From Candidatus Saccharibacteria bacterium oral taxon 488 (lineage in GTDB: Bacteria; Patescibacteriota; Saccharimonadia; Saccharimonadales; Saccharimonadaceae): a stretch of 64,000 nt of DNA. Location of the stretch: assembly GCA_013099195.1 (NCBI GenBank), contig CP039999.1, positions 62,001 to 126,000 of the forward strand, given 5' to 3'. Made by a program: the position numbers and the translations under genes. How positions within the stretch are numbered: position 1 is the stretch's first letter; each line of letters opens with the position of its first letter. This document shows positions 58,403 to 64,000 of this stretch, piece by piece. Under the pieces are notes generated by a model. The model was not told the origin of the DNA. It did not search any database and worked only from the letters and a program-made list of their open reading frames with translations.

Positions 58403-59041
58403 ATGTTTGAAGTAGAATACAAAGGTGCAAATAATGTTATTTTTACAACGAAAATGGTAAAAATTGCGTTTGATCCAGCGTTATCGCTGGTTGGTCTTAA
58501 GGATAATCTCGGGGGGCAGGATGTTGAGATATTGTCAGAGGATAGATTTGCCGCAAGTAATGTAACACCACGGTTACTCTTCAGCGGTCCGGGTGAATAT
58601 GAGGTCGGCGACGTATCTCTGAAAGGGGTGGCAGCCTGGCGACACATTGATACGGAAACTGATGTTAAAAAATCAACGATTTACCGTTTAGCAATTGGTG
58701 GTGTGCGTGTTGTGATTATAGGTAACGTTGCCCCAAAATTGTCAGAGTCTCAGCTAGAGGAGATTGGTGTCGTTGATGTTGTTGTGATACCGGTTGGCGG
58801 TGGTGGTTACACGCTTGACGCGACATCTGCGGTTCATATGGTACGCCAGCTGGAGCCGAAAGTAGTTATCCCGGTACATTATGCTGATAGCGCGCTACAC
58901 TACGAAGTACCGCAAGATGACCTGTCGGTGTTTGTTAGCGAAATGGGCGTGGAGACTGTTGACGCTGGGCCAAAGTGGAAGGTGAAAGGGGTGGCATCTT
59001 TACCTGAACAACTATCAATCATTATTGTCGCGCGGAGCTAG
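58403..59041 (+). CDS. Metallo-beta-lactamase-fold protein with missing metal motif
   Basis: This 212-residue protein follows the UlaG/UPF0173-like pattern: strand pairs (EVEYKGANNVIFTTKMVKIA FDP), LLFSGPGEYEVGDVSLKGV, VRVVIIGNVAPKLSESQLEE, VDVVVIPVGGGGYTLDATSA and VVIPVHYAD. The HxHxDH metal-binding motif is not present, although GPGEYEV occupies the corresponding strand. It may bind a ligand without hydrolysis. AAGGAG precedes the ATG. It is probably co-transcribed with the winged-helix gene. Confidence 0.8.
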   Translation: MFEVEYKGANNVIFTTKMVKIAFDPALSLVGLKDNLGGQDVEILSEDRFAASNVTPRLLFSGPGEYEVGDVSLKGVAAWRHIDTETDVKKSTIYRLAIGGVRVVIIGNVAPKLSESQLEEIGVVDVVVIPVGGGGYTLDATSAVHMVRQLEPKVVIPVHYADSALHYEVPQDDLSVFVSEMGVETVDAGPKWKVKGVASLPEQLSIIIVARS

Positions 59042-59069
59042 GCTGGTCGATACGTTGCACCAATAATCT

Positions 59070-59097
59070 AATCCCCCTCCTTGTCAGGAGGGGGATT
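59070..59097. terminator. Terminator between convergent genes
   Basis: AATCCCCCTCCT (59070-59081) pairs perfectly with AGGAGGGGGATT (59086-59097) around a 4-nt loop. It lies between the beta-lactamase-fold gene and rpmB; T-tracts are short on both sides. Confidence 0.8.
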
Positions 59098-59101
59098 GAG
59101 C

Positions 59102-59317
59102 TTAGGCGGTTTTTGTCTGTATCGGGCGTAACAGCCCTTTCTTTTTAAGAGTACGAATTGCTTGAGTACTCAGAACCAACGTGACTTTTTGACCATCTAC
59201 TACAAGAGTTTTCTTCTGTAGGTTTGGCTTAAAAGTGCGCTTGGTACGGCGAAGGGAAAAGCTAACGTTGTGACCGTATTGCTTGCCTTTGCCGGTTAGT
59301 TCGCATCGTGATGCCAT
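59102..59317 (-). CDS. rpmB: Ribosomal protein L28
   Basis: This 71-residue L28 starts MASRCELTGKGKQYGHNVSF and has SLRRTKRTFKPNLQKKTLVV and LSTQAIRTLKKKGLL, all characteristic. I choose the ATG at 59317, with GAGGTTGG upstream, over a TTG two codons earlier. Only one Cys is kept, so it is a zinc-independent form. Confidence 0.94.
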   Translation of the reverse strand: MASRCELTGKGKQYGHNVSFSLRRTKRTFKPNLQKKTLVVDGQKVTLVLSTQAIRTLKKKGLLRPIQTKTA

Positions 59318-59402
59318 TTCCAACCTCGCTTTATATTAACTAAACAATCTATCGTATTGTAGCGGTATTTCTATAATTAGTCAAGGTGTTATAATGGTAA
59401 TT

Positions 59403-60050
59403 ATGGATTTGGCATATTTAGGTATGGTCTTGGTGGTCATTCTCGTCTCAATGACGCTACACGAGGCGATGCATGCGTTTATGGGCTATTTCCTTGGAGA
59501 TGATACAGCCAAGGCAGAGGGGCGGCTGACATTAAACCCGCTGAAGCATATTGATCCGTTCATGACGCTTTTGCTGCCATTATTACTAGCTATGCTAGGG
59601 CTGCCAATTTTTGGTGGTGCTCGACCGGTGCCATTTAATCCTCAGCGCGTACGACACGGTGAATGGGGCGCAGCGTTTGTAGCGCTTGCTGGGCCACTGA
59701 CTAATTTGTTTTTAGCGTTTTTAGCGTTTGGCGTGGGTGTCGTCAGCGGGGTTATTACTAGCGGCGGGCTGATTCAAAATATATTAGTGGGGCAAATCAT
59801 TAGCCTCGTCGTGTTGGTCAATTTAGGTTTTTTCGTGTTTAATATGTTGCCGCTGCCACCACTTGATGGGTCGCGGGTGCTGTACGCGCTTGCTCCAGAG
59901 GGTGTGCGCCGTGGCATGGAGTGGATTGAGCGCTACGGGGTAATGGTGGTGTTCATTATCATTATGATCGGACAGGCGGCAATTGGGCGAATTATGACGT
60001 TTGCTACGAACGGTATTATCCAATTCTTTTGCGTGATTTTTGGTGTATAA
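59403..60050 (+). CDS. Site-2 protease family (M50) membrane metalloprotease
   Basis: This 215-residue protein has the zinc motif TLHEAMHAFMGYFLGD (HExxH) and the distal NMLPLPPLDGSRVL motif that supplies the third ligand, embedded in about five membrane helices. M50 proteases cut substrates within the membrane; the target is unknown. The ATG at 59394 lies inside the -10 TATAAT (59390-59395), so the true start is the ATG at 59403, 7 nt after the -10. The stop codon overlaps the -10 of the RNA gene downstream. Confidence 0.9.
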   Translation: MDLAYLGMVLVVILVSMTLHEAMHAFMGYFLGDDTAKAEGRLTLNPLKHIDPFMTLLLPLLLAMLGLPIFGGARPVPFNPQRVRHGEWGAAFVALAGPLTNLFLAFLAFGVGVVSGVITSGGLIQNILVGQIISLVVLVNLGFFVFNMLPLPPLDGSRVLYALAPEGVRRGMEWIERYGVMVVFIIIMIGQAAIGRIMTFATNGIIQFFCVIFGV

Positions 60051-60057
60051 TAGAGAT

Positions 60058-60203
60058 AGCCTCAGGTAGGCGGGCGCATATGATTTTCCTAACATCATAT
60101 GATAGGGAGTCCTAATGGTCAGTCATCGTGGTGACTGGTTGCGGATACCCACCTTGCATCTATGCGGGGGAATATCACGTGCTTGCACTGCTTGGGGCTT
60201 TTA
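60058..60203 (+). ncRNA. Unassigned structured RNA, about 146 nt
   Basis: TATAAT at 60046-60051 ends 6 nt before 60058. From there AGCCTCAGGT (60058-60067) pairs over 10 positions, including G-U, with GCTTGGGGCT (60190-60199), and GCGGGCGC just inside pairs with GTGCTTGC. A TTTT tract follows the last arm. Inside are four hairpins: CATATGAT/ATCATATG, TAGG/CCTA, GGTCAGTCA/TGACTGGTT and a GC-rich one with CCTTGCAT/ATGCGGGG. No coding frame fits. It lacks the signatures of SRP RNA, tmRNA and RNase P; a divergent 6S RNA cannot be excluded. Confidence 0.7.
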
Positions 60204-60221
60204 TGATGTATAATAATAGGG

Positions 60222-60559
60222 CAGTCTACTAAGCGATCGCTTGGCGGTGAAGCCAAGAGGAAAGTCCGGGCAGTAAAGGACACCGACAGTCGCTAACGGC
60301 GACCGGGGGTAACCCTAGGGAAAGTGCCACAGAAACAAAACTACCTTTGTGGCGATAGACACAAAGGAAAAGGTGAAACGAGTAAGGTAAGAGCTTACAG
60401 TCCTCGGTGGTGACACAGAGGAGAGGTAAACCCTGTCGACTGCAAGGAGGTCTACAAATGAGTTGTCCGCTCGTAGACCGATAACCGCTTGATTTATCTG
60501 GCAACAGGTAAACTAGATAGATGATCGCTCGCGACAGAACCCGGCTTATCGGTAGGCTG
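60222..60559 (+). ncRNA. rnpB: RNase P RNA
   Basis: The catalytic RNA of RNase P matures tRNA 5' ends. P1 forms from CAGTCTAC at 60222 and GTAGGCTG ending at 60559. The conserved P4 region GAGGAAAGTCCGGGC, the ACAGAAA segment, GGTGAAAC and the closing ACAGAACCCGGCTTATC are all in place, a bacterial type A layout. TATAAT at 60209-60214 ends 7 nt before the RNA start, which calibrates the -10 to +1 distance for this organism. A strong terminator follows. Confidence 0.96.
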
Positions 60560-60560
60560 T

Positions 60561-60598
60561 AAACTAAAACCTTCTCTCAGCGGAGAAGGTTTTAGTTT
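60561..60598. terminator. Bidirectional terminator between rnpB and rplT
   Basis: AAACTAAAACCTTCTC (60561-60576) pairs perfectly over 16 bp with GAGAAGGTTTTAGTTT (60583-60598) around a 6-nt loop. It serves rnpB on the plus strand and rplT on the minus strand. Confidence 0.93.
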
Positions 60599-60613
60599 GC
60601 TGAAGTCGCTTTC

Positions 60614-60955
60614 TTATAGTGCTGCTTTAACAATTGCGGTAAAGGCCGTAGGTTCGTTAACGGCTAACTCTGCCAACACTTTTCGGTCAAGCTCAATATT
60701 CTTTGCCTTGAGAGCAGCCATGAGCCTGCCGTACGTCGTGCCCTCTTGGCGAGCGGCTGCGTTAATCCGGGTAATCCACAGGCTGCGGAGGTCTCGTTTT
60801 TTATTGCGTCGATCACGATAGGCATATTGCAGAGCTCTAATTACCCCCTGCTTCGCTAAGCGAAAGCTACGAGTTCGATTGTGCTGCATGCCTTTAGCGG
60901 CTTTCAGAATTTTCTTGTGCTTTGCGTGTCCAGGGACGCCTCGTTTTACCCTCAT
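60614..60955 (-). CDS. rplT: Ribosomal protein L20
   Basis: This 113-residue L20 has the basic N-terminal extension [22 protein letters not shown] and the globular part [27 protein letters not shown]. It is essential for early 50S assembly. It ends the infC-rpmI-rplT operon, 3 nt after rpmI. In other bacteria L20 represses this operon; no leader for that was identified here. Confidence 0.96.
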   Translation of the reverse strand: MRVKRGVPGHAKHKKILKAAKGMQHNRTRSFRLAKQGVIRALQYAYRDRRNKKRDLRSLWITRINAAARQEGTTYGRLMAALKAKNIELDRKVLAELAVNEPTAFTAIVKAAL

Positions 60956-60958
60956 AGA

Positions 60959-61153
60959 TTAAACTCCCATTGCCCGTCGGGCATTCTTTGCCATCGAGCC
61001 TGTTACTTTCGCTGTTGTATTAATCGCCCGCTTACGGCTTTTTGACTTCTTGGCTAAGAAGTGACCGCCAAATGCACGTTGACGAGTTAACTTGCCAGAG
61101 CTCGTTAACTTAATGCGCTTTGCGGTACCTTTGTGGGTCTTTAGTTTTGGCAT
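60959..61153 (-). CDS. rpmI: Ribosomal protein L35
   Basis: This 64-residue L35 has MPKLKTHKGTAKRIKLTSSG KLTRQ and FLAKKSKSRKR, the family pattern. Its ATG overlaps the infC stop by 1 nt (TAATG), which predicts translational coupling. Confidence 0.95.
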   Translation of the reverse strand: MPKLKTHKGTAKRIKLTSSGKLTRQRAFGGHFLAKKSKSRKRAINTTAKVTGSMAKNARRAMGV

Positions 61154-61659
61154 TATTTACTCCTTATTACCACACTCAGATTGCGACCAGCCATCTGAGG
61201 TTTTTGTTCTAGAATTGCCTCTTCCTCAAGCTGATCAGTGATTTTTTGGATCAATTCGTAACCGACTTCTTTATGCGCCATCTCGCGACCCTTATAGACG
61301 ACTTGGATACGGACCTTGTGTCCATTGGCGAGAAAATCTCGTATTTTGCGCAGCTTGACTTCGAGATCGCCAGCGCCAATCTTCAGGCCAAAGCGCATTT
61401 GCTTGAGATCGCCGACTTTTGCCGCGCGCTTGTTGCGCTGCTGGTCTTTGATCTTCTGATATTGGAACTTGCCCCAGTCAATAATCTTGGCGACTGGTGG
61501 ATTGGCATTTGGTGATATTTCAACGAGATCAAGTCCCGCATCCTCCGCCGCTTGAAGGGCGTCGCGCAGGGGCATTATCCCCAGCTGTTCACCGTCAGAA
61601 CCAACAACGCGCAGTTCCCGAGCACGGATCGCTCCGTTAATACGAATTGATTTATTAAT
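61153..61659 (-). CDS. infC: Translation initiation factor IF-3 with AUU start codon
   Basis: IF-3 keeps ribosomal subunits apart and checks start codons. Conserved N-terminal residues INKSIRINGAIRARELRVVG lie upstream of the first ATG (61575), so the start must be earlier. Reading back, the frame gives ATT at 61659, then GAG, then a TAG stop, leaving no ATG, GTG or TTG. AAAGGAG lies 9 nt before the ATT. AUU is the known autoregulated infC start in E. coli. From ATT it has 168 residues, with MPLRDALQAAEDAGLDLVEI and QMRFGLKIGAGDLEVKLRKI. It leads the infC-rpmI-rplT operon. Confidence 0.93.
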   Translation of the reverse strand: MNKSIRINGAIRARELRVVGSDGEQLGIMPLRDALQAAEDAGLDLVEISPNANPPVAKIIDWGKFQYQKIKDQQRNKRAAKVGDLKQMRFGLKIGAGDLEVKLRKIRDFLANGHKVRIQVVYKGREMAHKEVGYELIQKITDQLEEEAILEQKPQMAGRNLSVVIRSK

Positions 61660-61737
61660 CTCCTAGCTCTCCTTTTGAAGCAATTTTAGATTAATTTCAT
61701 CAGTCATTGTATCAGGTATAGGGGTCGATTTCAAGCA

Positions 61738-63255
61738 CTAGGTCGGGATAATCTGTCGGTATTGTAGGCTTTCGGCGACATGAGGAATGGTTATTTCTAG
61801 TGATGACTCAAGATCAGCGATAGTGCGAGCAACCTTGATAACTTTGAAATAGCCACGAGCGCTTAGGTCAAGCTTTTTGGCGGCTGTAAGGAGAAATTGC
61901 TTGGCCTCAGTCGTTAGGGCAGTTATTTTATCAACACTACTGCCATCTATATCAGCGTTGTATTTATTACCATTACCGTATCTGTTAGTTTGTAGTGTAC
62001 GAGCTACCTTAATCATAGTTTCAAACTGTTTTTGTTGTGAATCCGACGATGACTTACGGGACAACAAATCTTCATGTGCGACGCGGGAAACATTGATTGT
62101 TAGATCAATACGATCAAGGAGCGGGCCGGATAATCGTTTCTGATAGTTCAGGATTTGGGTCGATGAGCAATGGCAACTTTTTTCTGGATCGCCCAGATAA
62201 CCACATGGACAAGGGTTCATCGTGGCAACTAACATAAAATTGGCGGGGTAGTAGTATTTACCTTGGGCGCGGGAAATTGTGATCTGCTTATCCTCAAGCG
62301 GCTGACGAAGCGATTCTAATGTCGTTCGTGGATATTCTAATAATTCGTCTAAGAAAAGTGTGCCGTGGTGCGCGAGGCTAATTTCGCCGGGCGTGGCCTT
62401 TGCGCCACCACCAATCATTGATATGCGGCTTGCGGTGTGGTGTGGTGTGCGAAATGGTCGGTCGGTAACGATATCATGACTAACTTGATTGCCGTCAAGA
62501 TTGTGGAGTTTCGTTACTTCGATAATCTCAACGTCAGATAGCGGCGGCAGGAGTGAATTGAGTGCGCGTGCTAGCATGGTCTTGCCGGATCCCGGTGGTC
62601 CGGACAGCAAAATATTGTGCCTACCCGCGACGGCAATGGCGACAGCTCGCTTGGCCTGCTCTTGTCCGCGGATGTCATCAATGATGATGCCGCGTTTCTT
62701 TTGGCGATATTGCTGCTTTGTTTTTACTGCGGGTTGGATGAGTTTTTCTTGTTTGAGGTGGAGAAATAATTCGGTCAGATTATTGACGGGGATTACGGTA
62801 ATATCAAAAATAAGCAAGGCTTGTTCGCTGTTGGAAGCTGGTAGGTATACCGTCGAGATACCGTGCTGCTTGGCGGTTTCGGCAATAGTAATGGCCGAGC
62901 GAATGGGGCGAAGACTACCATCGAGTGCCAATTCACCAGCAAATAGCGCTCCCTCTAGGGCGGTTTGAGGAAGTTGTTTGCCGAGACAGAGAATTGCGAG
63001 GGCTATTGGTAGGTCGAATTGCGTACCGTCTTTTGGTAGTTCCGCCGGGGCGAGATTGATGGTAATTTTACCTTTTGGAAAATCAAGTAGCGAGTTCTTG
63101 ATGGCGCTGCGAACGCGATCACGCGATTCATCGATTGCTTTGTTGCCAAGTCCGACGATTTGTAGTCCAGGTAGTCCTCGTGATATGTCGCCTTCAATTT
63201 CAATAAGCTGACCGTGAAAGCCATATGGCGTCGCTGAAACTACCTTGCTAACCAT
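61738..63255 (-). CDS. comM: ComM/YifB family AAA+ ATPase (Mg-chelatase-like)
   Basis: This 505-residue protein has the Lon-like N-terminal domain (GLPGLQIVGLGNKAIDESRD), a Walker A LSGPPGSGKTMLARA, Walker B-type HGTLFLDELLEYPR, the Cys cluster MNPCPCGYLGDPEKSCHC and a C-terminal helical domain (LSARGYFKVIKVARTIADLE). ComM acts as a hexameric helicase promoting branch migration during natural transformation. Together with the pilus motors encoded here this supports DNA uptake. It does not rule out the general recombination role of YifB proteins. Confidence 0.94.
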   Translation of the reverse strand: MVSKVVSATPYGFHGQLIEIEGDISRGLPGLQIVGLGNKAIDESRDRVRSAIKNSLLDFPKGKITINLAPAELPKDGTQFDLPIALAILCLGKQLPQTALEGALFAGELALDGSLRPIRSAITIAETAKQHGISTVYLPASNSEQALLIFDITVIPVNNLTELFLHLKQEKLIQPAVKTKQQYRQKKRGIIIDDIRGQEQAKRAVAIAVAGRHNILLSGPPGSGKTMLARALNSLLPPLSDVEIIEVTKLHNLDGNQVSHDIVTDRPFRTPHHTASRISMIGGGAKATPGEISLAHHGTLFLDELLEYPRTTLESLRQPLEDKQITISRAQGKYYYPANFMLVATMNPCPCGYLGDPEKSCHCSSTQILNYQKRLSGPLLDRIDLTINVSRVAHEDLLSRKSSSDSQQKQFETMIKVARTLQTNRYGNGNKYNADIDGSSVDKITALTTEAKQFLLTAAKKLDLSARGYFKVIKVARTIADLESSLEITIPHVAESLQYRQIIPT

Positions 63256-63322
63256 ATACCTAGTAAAGCATAGATAGCTAGACTTGAAAAGGGAAGGTTG
63301 CTATAATTCAAGGCAGATTGAT

Positions 63323-63720
63323 GGGGCTGATATAGCTTTCGACAATTGGACTTTATCAAGATATTCTGCGAGCCGACGATACGCGTAACGTATGTTTTAG
63401 TTGCAAAGTCTAAACTTGCAGGTGCATTTGCTAGCCTGAAGAGTGTTTTCACTCCGATGGCTGCTGCGCCAGTCGCTGCTTAATTTAAGCGACCGTCCTT
63501 GCTTTGCGGCAACAGGCAAAGCCTAGGGTGTCATATATATGTTGCTGGCTGCATGTTCGGAAGCGGCGGACATGTGGGACTTTCTCCGCGTAACGAAGCT
63601 TGGTTTTTTGGTTCGTTTTTAAGCCGAGCAACGTTATAAAATAAATTAAAAGAACCTATGCTCGTAGACGGATATCATGATACCAGTTGGACCCGGGGGC
63701 AGTACCCGGCAGCTCCACCA
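63323..63720 (+). ncRNA. ssrA: tmRNA with a 26-residue tag
   Basis: tmRNA rescues stalled ribosomes. The tRNA-like part pairs GGGGCTG (63323-63329) with CAGCTCC before ACCA at 63720; the 5' end has GATATAGCTTTCGACA and the 3' end GACCCGGGGGCAGTACCCGG. The tag frame resumes at GCA 63403-63405 and stops at TAA 63481-63483, giving 26 residues that begin AKSKLAGAFA and end AAAPVAA; typical tags are near 10-15 residues. Pseudoknot-like pairings follow. TATAAT at 63302-63307 is the promoter -10. Total about 398 nt with encoded CCA. Confidence 0.93.
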
Positions 63721-63731
63721 GACAGTTATAT

Positions 63732-63756
63732 ATCGACCTAAAGAGGTCGATTTTTT
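63732..63756 (+). terminator. Intrinsic terminator after tmRNA
   Basis: ATCGACCT (63732-63739) pairs with AGGTCGAT (63744-63751) around AAAG, followed by TTTTTT to 63756. Confidence 0.9.
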
Positions 63757-63800
63757 ATCGTAAAACAGGTGATAATGTGGCTGCGTGTGTTGCTATGAAA

Positions 63801-63835
63801 TGAAAACAACCACCTGCGAGTAGTGGTTGTTTTCA
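63801..63835. terminator. Symmetric hairpin, probable terminator
   Basis: TGAAAACAACCAC (63801-63813) pairs perfectly with GTGGTTGTTTTCA (63823-63835) around a 9-nt loop. The T-rich and A-rich arms suggest it can end transcription from either side, probably for a minus-strand gene beyond the right edge. Confidence 0.75.
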
Positions 63836-63882
63836 AAAAGTGGAGTTTTACGTGTGCTGTTTATTTTTGGCTCCCGACAAGT

Positions 63883-63891
63883 TGTGTATAA
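63883..63891 (-). promoter_or_regulatory. DnaA-box-like nonamer in AT-rich right edge
   Basis: The complement of 63883-63891 is TTATACACA, a match to the DnaA box consensus TTATNCACA. The remaining sequence to 64000 is very AT-rich with no gene seen. One box alone is weak evidence for an origin. Confidence 0.35.
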
Positions 63892-64000
63892 CTTTTTTAT
63901 TCAGAAGCTACCCCTATAGTAAATGATAAAAATGGTTATGTCAATAATCTTTGAGAAAAAATCTAGGTAAAAAATACCACATAATTTAGAGGGTCAGTGA

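Noticed and set aside
60058..60203. SRP RNA as identity of the RNA before rnpB
   Set aside because: The conserved SRP apical motif with GGAAGGAAGCAGCC-like sequence is missing and the layout is a multiloop, not a single long hairpin.
60229..60504. 91-residue minus-strand reading frame
   Set aside because: It is antisense to rnpB, whose RNA signatures are unmistakable.
1..64000. Alternative genetic code with UGA read as glycine
   Set aside because: UGA ends dnaG, mutM, orn and others exactly where the families end, often overlapping the next start codon, and conserved glycines use GGN.
1..64000. CRISPR arrays, prophage or insertion sequences
   Set aside because: No regularly spaced repeats, transposase, integrase with att-like repeats or phage structural genes were seen; the single tyrosine recombinase looks like a housekeeping Xer.

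Overview
The window looks like chromosomal DNA from a small-genome bacterium of the Candidate Phyla Radiation, most likely Candidatus Saccharibacteria (TM7). This is inferred from gene content, gene order, compact or domain-trimmed housekeeping proteins and a large type IV pilus locus, not from a database search. Base composition looks close to balanced. UGA acts as an ordinary stop codon, so the recoded SR1/Gracilibacteria code does not apply. There are no rRNA genes, CRISPR arrays, prophages or insertion sequences.

Layout. 1-11.5 kb: pyrH (cut by the left edge), orn, an MmcQ-like gene, dnaG-rpoD, a nucleoside-kinase-like gene divergent from polA, then mutM-holA and two unknown genes. 11.6-17.6 kb: rpsT, a degenerate DHH-family gene with truB, an isolated pilin gene, rpsO, a sortase and a pair of unknown genes. 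17.7-27.8 kb: pnp, a membrane protein gene, family-4 uracil-DNA glycosylase, RNase J, ftsK, an anchored unknown protein and pheA. 27.9-32.1 kb: rpsF-ssb-rpsR, efp, a TlyA-type methyltransferase gene and ychF. 32.2-47.8 kb: three membrane or surface protein genes followed by pilM-N-O-(small)-B-T-C-pilin, pilD and four minor pilin-like genes. 47.8-59 kb: a Xer recombinase, ndk, two tRNA-mRNA units, a glycosyltransferase, nrdR, tRNA-Val, a T-box leader with thrS, miaA and neighbours. 59-64 kb: rpmB, a site-2 protease, an unassigned structured RNA, rnpB, infC-rpmI-rplT, comM and tmRNA.

How it works together. The window is mainly information processing (replication, base-excision repair, RNA decay, translation) plus an apparently complete type IV pilus that could serve attachment and DNA uptake; comM fits the latter. 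Two large exported proteins directly upstream of pilM are candidates for pilus-linked host-contact factors.

Expression signals are unusual. About fourteen first-in-transcript genes have a -10 hexamer ending only 6-7 nt before the start codon. In rnpB the same distance separates the -10 from the RNA 5' end, so these mRNAs are probably leaderless. Genes inside operons mostly carry AAGGAG-type ribosome binding sites. Two further genes begin exactly 7 nt after the encoded CCA of a tRNA. The most novel-looking items are an in-frame palindromic insertion in mutM, a multi-hairpin RNA gene before rnpB, the symmetric divergent promoter between polA and its neighbour, and loss of metal-binding residues in DnaG, the uracil-DNA glycosylase and PilB.
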